This document shows, piece after piece, positions 1-6,951 of a DNA stretch of 15,002 nucleotides (position 1 is the first letter of the stretch; every line of letters starts with the position of its first letter). A program made the translations under genes and the position numbers. The stretch spans positions 1-15,002 of the forward strand of contig CAIYQH010000193.1 of the NCBI GenBank assembly GCA_903928285.1, in the 5' to 3' direction. Below the pieces are notes generated by a model that did no database searches, was not told where the DNA came from, and was given only the letters and a program-made list of their open reading frames with translations. Origin of the DNA: an uncultured Bacteroidales bacterium. Its GTDB lineage: Bacteria; Bacteroidota; Bacteroidia; Bacteroidales; FEN-979.

Positions 1-128
1 ACAATGCAAACAATGCAAATAATGAAGGTATGGCGGTTATTGTTAATAAACTACGGGAGGGGGTATTTGAGCTTCATACGACCATCAACCAAAAAAATAA
101 TTGTATTCCAAGAAACCTGTTCAGGTAA
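1..128 (+). CDS. 3' end of an unidentified gene (partial)
   Basis: The frame beginning at base 3 is open from the window edge to a TAA at 126-128. It encodes about 41 residues with an Asn/Ala-rich start (three 9-nt near-repeats giving NAN, NAN, NEG) and then a protein-like tail that includes AVIVNKLREGVFELHTTINQ. The composition looks coding, but the piece is too short to name a family. A second frame (from base 1) is also open, to 132, and reads less like protein. Whether this is a real gene end depends on sequence outside the window. Confidence 0.35.
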   Translation, partial: NANNANNEGMAVIVNKLREGVFELHTTINQKNNCIPRNLFR

Positions 129-215
129 ATATTAATTTTGATGGCATAAAATGGGGAGGCATCGTTTTTTCTGTCGTCCCCCATAATTCACCTTAAACGA
201 ACTAAAACCGAATTT

Positions 216-671
216 GTGACAAGATCAGAAGAAGCTTCGATATGGTTTGCCAACGGTTATAATTGTTCCCAGTCTGTTTTAACCGCCTTCGGCCGGGATT
301 ACGGATTAACAGATGAGCAGTGCCTCAAACTGGGCTGCGCCTTTGGCGGGGGGATTGCCCGCAGGCAATTGACCTGTGGGGTGGTAACAGGCGCCCTGAT
401 GGTAATCGGGTTACACTATGGACGCGGGGCCGGCGACCCATATTCCACCACTACAGATACCTATGAACGGGCAAACAAGTTCCTGGCAGAATTTAGTAAG
501 CGGAATGGAACCCTCAACTGTAAGGAGTTGCTCCAGGGTCTCGACATGACGGTTCCAGGTGATCTGGAGAAGATTCAAAAGCTTGGATTGTTTCAAAAAT
601 CATGTGCCCGTTATGTACAGGATGCAGTTGAACTGATGGAGTCGGTCATTTCACAAAAGCCAGCTGTCTGA
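216..671 (+). CDS. C_GCAxxG_C_C family redox protein
   Basis: This 151-residue protein matches the C_GCAxxG_C_C family of putative redox-active proteins found mainly in anaerobes. The N-terminal GYNCSQSVL segment carries C17. The core LGCAFGGG has C41, and TCGVVTGALMVIG has C54. C102 (LNCKELL) and C130 (KSCARYV) complete the conserved cysteines near the C terminus. Length is normal for the family. The start is a GTG; the frame is open upstream only back to a TAA at 147-149 and holds no ATG there, and no ATG precedes the conserved region, so GTG at 216 is the best choice. No signal peptide or membrane segment is seen, so it is probably cytoplasmic. The cysteines suggest metal or disulfide chemistry, but the reaction is unknown. 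It lies about 30 bp before another cysteine-rich gene on the same strand and could be cotranscribed with it. Confidence 0.85.
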   Translation: MTRSEEASIWFANGYNCSQSVLTAFGRDYGLTDEQCLKLGCAFGGGIARRQLTCGVVTGALMVIGLHYGRGAGDPYSTTTDTYERANKFLAEFSKRNGTLNCKELLQGLDMTVPGDLEKIQKLGLFQKSCARYVQDAVELMESVISQKPAV

Positions 672-700
672 TTTCCATCCGATGATCATGAACCCTGTGA

Positions 701-1189
701 TTGCACCAGTACAAGTCAACCTGTCAGCGATTTAAGGTTAGTATTTTGCAGAACCAACATTGGAATAACAGCCAGACATTGCAAACAGACATTCCATCGG
801 TCCTGATCGCCCCGTGTGGCATGAATTGCGGCATCTGCACGGTTTATCTCCGATACAGGAACAAATGTGCCGGCTGCAACATCGAGTCCCCCTTTAAACC
901 AAGGCATTGCCTGGTTTGCAGCATAAAAATGTGCCCTGAAAGAGGGGAATCGCAGTTCTGTTACGACTGTAAGAAATATCCCTGTGCCAGGCTCCGGCAA
1001 GTGGACAAACGTTACCGCACCAAATACTCCATGAGCATGGTAGATAATCTGAATAAAATCAGGGATTCAGATTTGGGAAGTTTTATGAAATCCGAAAACA
1101 GCCGGTGGGTCTGCCCTGTTTGCGGGAATCCTGTTTGTGTCCATGATAAAAGATGTTATAACTGCGATGGTTCGCATGTTACCGGCTAA
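701..1189 (+). CDS. DUF3795 family cysteine-rich protein
   Basis: The protein has the DUF3795 signature IAPCGMNCGIC followed by many paired cysteines: CAGC, CLVC, CPE, CYDCKKYPC, and near the end CPVCGNPVC and CYNC. About 16 cysteines in the conserved part point to zinc or iron-sulfur binding; the biological role of the family is unknown. There is no ATG before the signature. The outermost start is TTG 701, just after an in-frame TGA at 698-700. TTG 746 and TTG 779 are also possible. Start 779 (LQTDIPSVLIAPCG) would give the short N terminus usual in this family and is my preferred biological start, so the first 26 residues shown here may not be translated. It follows the C_GCAxxG_C_C gene closely in the same direction. 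The family call is firm; the start is not. Confidence 0.8.
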   Translation: MHQYKSTCQRFKVSILQNQHWNNSQTLQTDIPSVLIAPCGMNCGICTVYLRYRNKCAGCNIESPFKPRHCLVCSIKMCPERGESQFCYDCKKYPCARLRQVDKRYRTKYSMSMVDNLNKIRDSDLGSFMKSENSRWVCPVCGNPVCVHDKRCYNCDGSHVTG

Positions 1190-1192
1190 ACA

Positions 1193-1289
1193 AACAAATT
1201 ATCTTTCCTTTCCTTCCGGGAATGGATAAGGAAAATATTATGTTTTTTGAGGCCTGCCACCGGGATTTTGTCTGTAACAAATTATCTTT
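1193..1289 (+). repeat. 14-bp direct repeat AACAAATTATCTTT (two copies)
   Basis: The identical 14-mer AACAAATTATCTTT occurs at 1193-1206 and 1276-1289, 83 bp apart, in the gap before the HD-domain gene. The second copy runs into a G and so forms a TATCTTTG -7 promoter match; the first is followed by C and does not. It may be a duplicated promoter or regulator site. Confidence 0.5.
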
Positions 1290-1290
1290 G
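1283..1290 (+). promoter_or_regulatory. Possible -7 element (TATCTTTG) for the HD-domain gene
   Basis: TATCTTTG matches the Bacteroidota -7 consensus TAnnTTTG. No TTTG lies at the expected 19-20 nt upstream, and the distance to the ATG at 1418 is 128 nt, so this is only a candidate. Confidence 0.3.
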
Positions 1291-1417
1291 CGCCTGGGAT
1301 TCATTGGATATGTCAATACCGGCACCAAAGAGTATCTTTTTGTTTCGGTTGACATCACCGCTGCTCACGACGGAAGCGCTGCATAGTCAGCCATGCCGGA
1401 GCGTTAATACAACCTAC

Positions 1418-2086
1418 ATGACAGACCGGGAAATTATCCTGCAAACCATCACCTTTGTCAAATCGGAACTTCAGCATGCCGAGGGAGGGCACGACTGGTG
1501 GCATATTGAACGTGTGCTGAACAACGCCCGTACCATTGCCCGGTCGGAACCTGTCGACCTCTTCGTAACGGAGCTGGGGGCGCTGCTGCACGACATTGCA
1601 GATCATAAATTTACCGGTGGCGATGAAACGGTTGGGGTTGAAAAGGCGCGGACTTACCTGCAAAGTCTCTCCGTCAGTGAAGAGATTATCAGCCATGTCG
1701 CCAATATCATGACGAACATCTCCTTCAGGGGAGGCAATTATACCAGGCAGTTCTTCTCGCCCGAAATGGCGGTGGTCCAGGATGCCGACAGGCTCGATGC
1801 CATCGGCGCCATCGGGATTGCCCGTGCATTTAATTACGGCGGCTTCAGGGGGCGCGAGATGTATAATCCTGCCATCAAACCTGCGACGGGGTTGACCCCG
1901 GAACAATACCAGAAGAGCACCGCCCCCACGATCAACCATTTTTATGAAAAGCTGCTCCTGCTAAAAGAGAGAATGAATACGTCGACCGGAAAGAAAATGG
2001 CGGAGGAGAGACACCGTTTTATGGAGCTGTACCTGGAACATTTCTTTAAGGAATGGGATGGGATTCAGGAGGATCAGGCAACATAA
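1418..2086 (+). CDS. HD-domain metal-dependent phosphohydrolase (YedJ/YpgQ-like)
   Basis: This 222-residue protein has a complete HD-domain ligand set: H29 in HDWWHIERV, H58-D59 in ALLHDIADH, and D122 in QDADRLDAIGAIG. The order, spacing and length match the YedJ/YpgQ type of single-domain HD hydrolases. HD proteins of this type are divalent-metal phosphohydrolases, and nucleotide hydrolysis has been proposed for relatives, but the substrate here cannot be read from sequence. The frame is open upstream to 1247. I chose ATG 1418 because homology to the family begins there and the upstream 57 codons look unlike protein. The protein has no signal peptide and should be cytoplasmic. Its last 41 bp overlap the end of the convergent histidine kinase gene, with no terminator between them. 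Confidence 0.85.
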   Translation: MTDREIILQTITFVKSELQHAEGGHDWWHIERVLNNARTIARSEPVDLFVTELGALLHDIADHKFTGGDETVGVEKARTYLQSLSVSEEIISHVANIMTNISFRGGNYTRQFFSPEMAVVQDADRLDAIGAIGIARAFNYGGFRGREMYNPAIKPATGLTPEQYQKSTAPTINHFYEKLLLLKERMNTSTGKKMAEERHRFMELYLEHFFKEWDGIQEDQAT

Positions 2087-3935
2087 ACGAGAACACGCTT
2101 CCTTTGCCTGCAACGCTTTCAATGTTCATTTCCCCCAGGTGCTTTTCGATAAACTCCTTGCAGATCAGCAGTCCCAGCCCTGAACTCGATTCATGGTCGG
2201 TTCCCTGCCTGCTGGTGTTAACATCCAGTTTGAACAGGTTCCCTATCATTTCCCGGGTCATCCCGATGCCGGTGTCGGTCACACTGAACATAACCCCCCG
2301 GTTTGGGACCCTGTTTGCCCTGACGGTAACAACACCTCCCCTGCGGGTAAACTTAACCGCATTGGTGACAAGGTTCCTGACGATCCCGCCAAGCATGTTT
2401 TCGTCAGCGAAGATCCTCAGATTGTCAGGAATCTCAAGGACCAGCATGACGCCTTTTTTAATAGCCGATTCCTGGATAAGCTGCATGTTTTCAACAATCA
2501 CTGGTTTCCCGATAAACCTGACAGGGTTGAAGGAGGTGATTCCCCTTTGCAACCTTGACCATTCCAATAAATTTTCGAGCAGGTTGTAAAGGTTGGTAGC
2601 CGATTTCTGCATCGTCAATGCAATAGTCTGAATCTCATCAAGCCGCAGGGAGGGCAGGTCTTCGACCATCATGCGGGTAAATCCGAGGAAACTGTTGAAC
2701 GGGCTGCGTAAATCGTGGGCAATGATGGAGAAGAATTTATCCTTTTCTGCATTGGTTTTCAACAGTTGTTCATTTTTCAATCCCAGCTCCTCCTCTATCT
2801 TTTTACGGCTGGTGATATCCCGCGAGATACCGAAGGTGCCGATGATCTTCCCGTCGACATTCCGCAGGGGCATCTTTGTGACATGGTACCAGTTTACGCT
2901 TTCATCATTGCGGATGGTACATTCCTCCTTGTTGACAGACAAGCCGGTCCGGATGATCTCCTGTTCGTCGTTGAACTGCAAGAGAGCGCCATCCCTGACG
3001 AAAAAATCAAAATCCGATTTTCCGATCAGCTCTTTCGGATCGGTGAGACCGAATGATTCCACATGGGCCCTGTTGTTCCTGAAAAACCTGCTTTCCAAAT
3101 CTTTAAAATAGATATGGTCGGGTATATTGTCCATCAGGGCCGATAAGAGGTATTGTTCCTCACGGAGCGCCTTTTCTACGCCTTTGCTCCCGGTGATATC
3201 GCGAAGAACGCCTGTCACCCTTGCCGGGTTTCCATTTTTGTCCCTGATGAGTTCCGCCACCGAGTTGATGGTTTTCCTGACAAGCCGATCGCTGGTGGTT
3301 ATATCAAACTCGATATCATAGGGTTCGTATCGTTCAACCAGGGCAATCAAGGCCTGCGAAACACGTTCCTTTTCCACCACCCTCCGCAGCAACTGGCCAG
3401 CTGTAAAGTGGTTGGTTTCCAGGTCGAGACCAAAAATCTTCTTCCCCTCCTCCGAACACCAGAAAACCTTCTCATCCAAACTGTATTCCCAACTGCCGAC
3501 GTGACCAACTTCCTGGGCTTTCTTATAACGGTCCTCACTTTTCCTGAGCGCCTCTTCGCTGGCTTTCAGTTCAGATATATCGTATGCAATGTGCATCGAA
3601 CCTGTGACATTCCCGGCACGATCAAACAGGGGTTTTACGGTAATGGTGAACCATCCGTTCAGATTTGAGACAAACATTTCGGCCGTATGTTCCTGTCCAT
3701 CCTGCAACATAACGGGCATAATACAACCGGCCGCCGGCTGATCCGAAAGGTGCATACACAGGAAACACTTTGTGCCTGTGAGTTTTTCAGGTGTGGTGTT
3801 CAACCGGCTTGCCAATTCCCGGTTTACTTTCAGGATATTATTTTCCTTATCCAGGATAAAGATCAATCCGGGCGAAATATCAAAAATGTAGGTGAAATCA
3901 AGTTCTCCAGATGGCTGGACATTCGGCGAATTCAT
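2046..3935 (-). CDS. Triple-PAS sensor histidine kinase
   Basis: This 629-residue protein has three PAS-type domains: about 12-125, 135-250 (a PAC end at LRDITGS) and 260-380 (PAC end at SRDITSRKK). A HisKA dimerisation domain follows with the phosphoacceptor H407 in FFSIIAHDLRSPFNSF, then a HATPase domain with N-box N525 (NLVTNAVKFT), DTGIGM at 554-559 and GLGLL at 586-590. No membrane helix or signal peptide is visible, so it is likely a soluble cytoplasmic sensor. PAS1 carries an unusual cysteine/histidine cluster, KCFLCMHLSDQPAAGC (C57, C60, H62, C71), which may bind a metal, cofactor or sense redox state. There is no receiver domain and no adjacent response regulator, so it is an orphan kinase. 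Start ATG 3935 gives a sensible N terminus. Its 3' end overlaps the HD-domain gene on the opposite strand. Confidence 0.92.
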   Translation of the reverse strand: MNSPNVQPSGELDFTYIFDISPGLIFILDKENNILKVNRELASRLNTTPEKLTGTKCFLCMHLSDQPAAGCIMPVMLQDGQEHTAEMFVSNLNGWFTITVKPLFDRAGNVTGSMHIAYDISELKASEEALRKSEDRYKKAQEVGHVGSWEYSLDEKVFWCSEEGKKIFGLDLETNHFTAGQLLRRVVEKERVSQALIALVERYEPYDIEFDITTSDRLVRKTINSVAELIRDKNGNPARVTGVLRDITGSKGVEKALREEQYLLSALMDNIPDHIYFKDLESRFFRNNRAHVESFGLTDPKELIGKSDFDFFVRDGALLQFNDEQEIIRTGLSVNKEECTIRNDESVNWYHVTKMPLRNVDGKIIGTFGISRDITSRKKIEEELGLKNEQLLKTNAEKDKFFSIIAHDLRSPFNSFLGFTRMMVEDLPSLRLDEIQTIALTMQKSATNLYNLLENLLEWSRLQRGITSFNPVRFIGKPVIVENMQLIQESAIKKGVMLVLEIPDNLRIFADENMLGGIVRNLVTNAVKFTRRGGVVTVRANRVPNRGVMFSVTDTGIGMTREMIGNLFKLDVNTSRQGTDHESSSGLGLLICKEFIEKHLGEMNIESVAGKGSVFSFMLPDPPESHPIP

Positions 3936-4127
3936 AGTTGCAGCATAAATAATCTCCTTATCACGGCACCATCCGCATTTCCTTACTCATTTGCATCTTA
4001 TTGCAAGGACCTTAACTCTGATCCATAAGGATGTTAAAAGTATCGAAAGAGAACGGATTAAACTGTTTAATATTTCAGCACCTCTGTTTGGGTCAGGATA
4101 AGGATGAAGGGGATACTGACCAATTGG

Positions 4128-4832
4128 TTACCGGCAATATCGTTTGATCATTTCAAAGGCCTCTTTCACCCCCAGTTCTTTGGCTTTGCCAAGGTCCCTG
4201 CATCCCCCTGATTTATCCCCCGCCTCGAATGAGGCGATCCCCCGGTTGAACCAGGCGTCCCTGAATTTAGGATTCAGCCTGATAACACGGGTATAATCTT
4301 CGATCGCACCCGTAAAATCCTTCATCGCACCCTTTGCATTACCCCGTAAGAAAAAGGCGCCGGGGTTGGCCGGGTTCAGGGCGATCACCTGCGTAAAGTC
4401 GGCGATGGCGCCCTTGTAATCTTTTAGTGAACTTTTTGAAACACCCCTTGCCTGGTAGGCAGCCTCGTTGGGCTCGAGGTTAATCGATTTTGTAAAATCG
4501 GCTACCGCGCCCTTGTCGTCGAACAGGTTACTTTTGCTGATCCCCCGGTCGTAGTATGCCAGTGCGTATTTTGAGTTCAGTGAAATTGCCTTTGTAAAGT
4601 CGGCAATGGCCCCCTGGTAGTCGAGGGTGTTGCTCTTGTCGAGGCCCCTGTTGTAAAAGGCCTCGGCATATTTCGGGTTCAGGTCTATGGCCCGTGTAAA
4701 GTCGGCAATGGCGCCCTTGAAATCCTTCTGCGCCCGTTTTGCCATCCCCTGTGCGACGCACTCTTCGGCCGTTTGTCCATACCCTGCCAGGGCCAGGGCA
4801 CAAACCGCCAATACCGTTAGAAATTTTTTCAT
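4128..4832 (-). CDS. Secreted tetratricopeptide-repeat protein
   Basis: This 234-residue protein starts with a signal peptide (MKKFLTVLAVCALALAGYGQ), probably cut near residue 20 by signal peptidase I, so it should act in the periplasm or outside the cell. Five well-conserved 34-residue TPR units and a sixth weaker one follow, with recurring cores such as KDFKGAIADFTRAIDLNPKY at 36-55 and equivalents near 70, 104, 138 and 171. The end (residues 199-234) has GDKSGGCRDLGKAKELG, common at the end of such proteins. TPR arrays bind protein partners; the partner is unknown. The frame is open to 5096, but the signal peptide fixes the start at ATG 4832. The repeats are similar enough at DNA level to allow copy-number change by recombination. 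It stands alone as a transcription unit. Confidence 0.88.
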   Translation of the reverse strand: MKKFLTVLAVCALALAGYGQTAEECVAQGMAKRAQKDFKGAIADFTRAIDLNPKYAEAFYNRGLDKSNTLDYQGAIADFTKAISLNSKYALAYYDRGISKSNLFDDKGAVADFTKSINLEPNEAAYQARGVSKSSLKDYKGAIADFTQVIALNPANPGAFFLRGNAKGAMKDFTGAIEDYTRVIRLNPKFRDAWFNRGIASFEAGDKSGGCRDLGKAKELGVKEAFEMIKRYCR

Positions 4833-5118
4833 ACCTGTGCCTGATTTCCTGCGACCCTTTGATACCGGTCGGGGTTTTAGTTTGCAAATATCCGGTATAA
4901 AACGGTATAGACGGAAGAAATATCCAAAAATGTTATGGCGGGGGAAAACCCATACGACTTTTACCACGCCAGTTCTTTTTAACGTAGAATAGGACGGAGA
5001 AGGTTTGGTAGCTTTTTCCCATGACGTTTTTTTTATTAATATGTCTGGGTTGAGTAACCAAAGCGGGGTAACGAATGTGGCAAAGAAGTCCCTCAAAAGT
5101 GCATTTTGAGAGTTAAAT

Positions 5119-5167
5119 AAAAACCCTCAATCCATCACCGCTTCCGCTGTAAGAATTGAGGGTTTTT
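5119..5167 (-). terminator. Strong bidirectional intrinsic terminator
   Basis: AAAAACCCTCAAT (5119-5131) pairs perfectly with ATTGAGGGTTTTT (5155-5167): a 13-bp stem with a 23-nt loop and a T-run on either strand. On the minus strand it lies about 78 nt past the tRNA-Pro gene and would end that transcript. On the plus strand no gene feeds into it. Confidence 0.85.
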
Positions 5168-5244
5168 GTCTGATTTTCAGCCTTTACCGAGATTTCACTT
5201 TGGGCTTATAATCTCTATAACTCACTGATAATCTGATAGTTAAG

Positions 5245-5318
5245 TCGGGATGAGAAGACTCGAACTTCCGACCCCCACGTCCCGAACGTGGTGCGCTAGC
5301 CAACTGCGCTACATCCCG
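5245..5318 (-). tRNA. tRNA-Pro (anticodon CGG)
   Basis: The minus-strand 74-mer folds as a complete cloverleaf. The acceptor is CGGGATG/CATCCCG with discriminator A at 5245. The D stem is GCGC/GCGC. The anticodon stem CCACG/CGTGG encloses the loop TTCGGGA, giving anticodon CGG, which reads the proline codon CCG. The T stem is GGAAG/CTTCT with loop TTCGAGT. The bases after the discriminator are CTT, so the 3' CCA is not encoded and must be added by CCA transferase. It has a putative promoter upstream (5380-5407) and a terminator downstream (5119-5167), making it a single-gene unit. No sign of an integrated element at its 3' end was seen. Confidence 0.97.
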
Positions 5319-5379
5319 AATTAAGTCAAAAAAAATCTGCTAATGCCTGCCGCCTGAATATTCCCCGGCTGCAGGACTG

Positions 5380-5407
5380 CAAATTTACAATTTTTTTTCT
5401 TCACAAA
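5380..5407 (-). promoter_or_regulatory. Putative promoter of tRNA-Pro
   Basis: On the minus strand TAAATTTG (5387 to 5380) matches TAnnTTTG, and TTTG (5407 to 5404) lies 16 nt upstream, a little closer than the usual 19. The -7 element is about 60 nt before the tRNA 5' end, which implies a short processed leader. Confidence 0.45.
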
Positions 5408-5432
5408 ACAACCTCTTTTTTTCCGGATGAGA

Positions 5433-5442
5433 TATCGCGATA
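5433..5442. repeat. Perfect palindrome TATCGCGATA
   Basis: This 10-bp perfect palindrome lies 7 bp before the larger inverted repeat at 5450-5521. It could be a protein-binding site, but nothing in the sequence shows which protein. Confidence 0.3.
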
Positions 5443-5449
5443 CTCTAAA

Positions 5450-5521
5450 CCATCCTGTTGAAGGGTACTGCCGGCAAGGCCCGGGAGGTAACCGGCCCGG
5501 CGCACATAACCTTCAGGATGG
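5450..5521. repeat. GC-rich inverted-repeat element (structured)
   Basis: CCATCCTG-TT-GAAGG (5450-5464) pairs with CCTTCAGGATGG (5510-5521), giving a 12-bp stem with a 2-nt bulge. The interior carries four CCGG tetramers that could form nested stems. The block is much richer in GC than the AT-rich sequence on both sides. It lies 80 bp after the stop of the minus-strand orphan gene, but has no T-run and so is not a standard terminator. It may be a structured RNA, a REP-like repeat or an mRNA 3'-end stabiliser. Confidence 0.45.
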
Positions 5522-5600
5522 TAAAATAAAGAGGATCAGGGGATGCCCCCGGGAAATCAAAATCAACAGGAAATGGATCGAAGATAGGTAAAGAATGATT

Positions 5601-6191
5601 TTACACCCACTCCAAAGTCCCCATATCAAATTCCCTTTCAGTGAAATTCCCCGGTTTATCTTTGGCCTCCACATATAGCAAGATCCCCGGATGAAGCAGA
5701 TCAGAATCTTTGATCGTGTAATGAAAAAGATTGTCGGCCATTAGCTGGGTGGGCTGATCCTCATCCATCGGCTCATACCCCGGACCTATGAAACTTTCCA
5801 TTACTACCGGTGGATAGAGGACATCCCTGGCATTGATCAGTAACTCAGGGAGGTGTTCCGGTGTCCTGCCCATTTTCACCTCCAGAATTTCAGGGGGAGC
5901 CATATAATCCATGACGGCAATCTGCCAAACATCCAGCATAACATTGTCATCCCTGGTCTTCATCCGGTTCAGGAATCTCCTGTAAAAGTCAAATAACTTT
6001 GGACAAATCATCACCAAAACGCAATAGACCAACGCATAATAAGACTGTTGATCCTGAGTAGTCTGCTGTTCTGACGTGATCCTGCTCGATATATCGGGGA
6101 TCTTTCTGATAAACCCGTCACGGGTCAAATACACGTTACCGGTATTTCTGCCGGGAACCATTTTTCTGACATTTTCATTTTTACGTTGCAT
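5601..6191 (-). CDS. Hypothetical protein, no family recognised
   Basis: I do not recognise this 196-residue protein. It has a basic N terminus (first 14 residues), a moderately hydrophobic stretch at 51-64 (YYALVYCVLVMICP) that may be a buried helix rather than a membrane span, a proline-rich middle (residues 99-135), and an acidic end finishing REFDMGTLEWV. There is no signal peptide. The 196-codon length without stops, the sensible ATG and protein-like composition support a real gene. It has no partner on its strand: tRNA-Pro lies about 280 bp downstream, and the gene upstream is divergent. The C-terminal segment with HYTIKDSDLLHPGILLYVEA reads like a beta-rich domain, but this is inference only. 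Confidence 0.65.
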   Translation of the reverse strand: MQRKNENVRKMVPGRNTGNVYLTRDGFIRKIPDISSRITSEQQTTQDQQSYYALVYCVLVMICPKLFDFYRRFLNRMKTRDDNVMLDVWQIAVMDYMAPPEILEVKMGRTPEHLPELLINARDVLYPPVVMESFIGPGYEPMDEDQPTQLMADNLFHYTIKDSDLLHPGILLYVEAKDKPGNFTEREFDMGTLEWV

Positions 6192-6432
6192 GGTTTTTCG
6201 TATTAAAAATGTGACAACTTATTGAATTAACTTCACGGTCCTATTACCGGCCCTATACATTAATCGGTTCTGCATCTAAACGGTAATGCGGAAAAGTGAT
6301 TTTTTTTCAACAATTTTCATCACCCTGTTGAAAAATGGCCCCGGAAGCCCTGAACAACAGGAAAATGAACATCCTCCGGCATCCTTTTTGAGAAAGGTCG
6401 CGCCGGCCCTTCGATTTCGACCATCTTTTCAC

Positions 6433-6440
6433 TATCTTTG
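6433..6440 (+). promoter_or_regulatory. Putative -7 promoter element (TATCTTTG)
   Basis: TATCTTTG matches TAnnTTTG, 30 nt before the ATG at 6471. No clear -33 TTTG is seen. It would drive the broken kinase gene and, by read-through, the GH47 gene, which has no promoter match of its own. Confidence 0.5.
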
Positions 6441-6457
6441 TATTAGTACTACTTTTG

Positions 6458-6465
6458 AAAGGAGG
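6458..6465 (+). promoter_or_regulatory. Unusually strong Shine-Dalgarno (AAAGGAGG)
   Basis: AAAGGAGG lies 5 nt before the ATG at 6471. Most Bacteroidota genes, including nearly all others in this window, lack such a site, so this mRNA is set up for efficient ribosome loading even though the frame it starts is broken. Confidence 0.6.
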
Positions 6466-6470
6466 TTTGT

Positions 6471-6951
6471 ATGGAAAATTTACTGCGTGAATACATGGAC
6501 CGTGCCTTTGCCGGGCGGGGCGCTACAACCCCTTCGGGCCCAGGACCTGTGGTAACCATCTCCCGCGAATTCGGTTGTCCTTCGAAACTCATCGCCCAGC
6601 AACTTACCGGGAAACTGAACCGGCGCACCGTCAACGGGGAACCCGGAATCTGGCGTTTCATCAACAAGGAGGTGGTGGGGGCATCGCCCCAACACCCTTC
6701 ATGTCCGCCTGCAGGCGCCGAGTGAATGGCGCATCACCCAGGTATGCAACTCAAGACGCCTGAATATCGGCGAGGCCTCCCGCCTGGTCGATGAAATGGA
6801 TAAAAAACGGTCGGCCCTGATCGAACTGATGACCGGCGAAAAAGTGAATCCCTGTCTCTTTGATATTACCATTAACTGCAGTTCACTATCTTTGGATGAA
6901 ATTACCGGGACCATCATGGGTCTTATGGAAACCAAAAAAATGACAGGATGA
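6471..6951 (+). pseudogene. Cytidylate-kinase-like gene, internally deleted and frameshifted
   Basis: The N-terminal part (6471 to about 6680) encodes MENLLREYMDRAF, then GPVVTISREFGCPSKLIAQQL, then WRFINKEVV, as in cytidylate-kinase-like proteins (PF13189 type). That frame then loses similarity and stops with TGA at 6723-6725. From about 6700 the next frame (+1) carries the family's C-terminal half: TLHVRLQAPSEWRI, then EASRLVDEMDKKRSALIEL, then FDITINCSSLSLDEI, ending in TGA at 6949-6951. Family members are about 200 residues or more; here the two parts together make about 160, so the middle segment, which normally includes a glycine-rich stretch just before HVRLQAP, is missing. The join sits in a G-rich run near 6670-6690. 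The final TGA overlaps the ATG of the GH47 gene. The gene is probably inactive. An assembly error is the main alternative. Confidence 0.75.

Noticed and set aside
150..185. ATGGGG/CCCCAT hairpin as a terminator of the upstream partial gene
   Set aside because: Only 6 bp pair, followed by a mismatch, with a long loop; the T-run lies inside the loop and not after the stem.
1247..1417. N-terminal extension of the HD-domain protein
   Set aside because: The extra 57 residues look unlike protein and precede the known family start at ATG 1418; a putative promoter lies within them.
4057..4071. Palindrome ATTAAAC-T-GTTTAAT before the kinase gene
   Set aside because: AT-rich 7-bp arms occur easily by chance in such sequence, and it lies more than 120 bp from the start; too weak to call an operator.
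4833..5096. N-terminal extension of the TPR protein (88 further codons)
   Set aside because: The internal MKKFLTVLAVCALALA signal peptide marks the true start; the extension is basic and aromatic-rich without family similarity.
6286..6555. 89-codon plus-strand frame across the promoter region at 6433
   Set aside because: It spans the promoter and ribosome site of the next gene and overlaps the kinase N terminus out of frame, without protein-like features.
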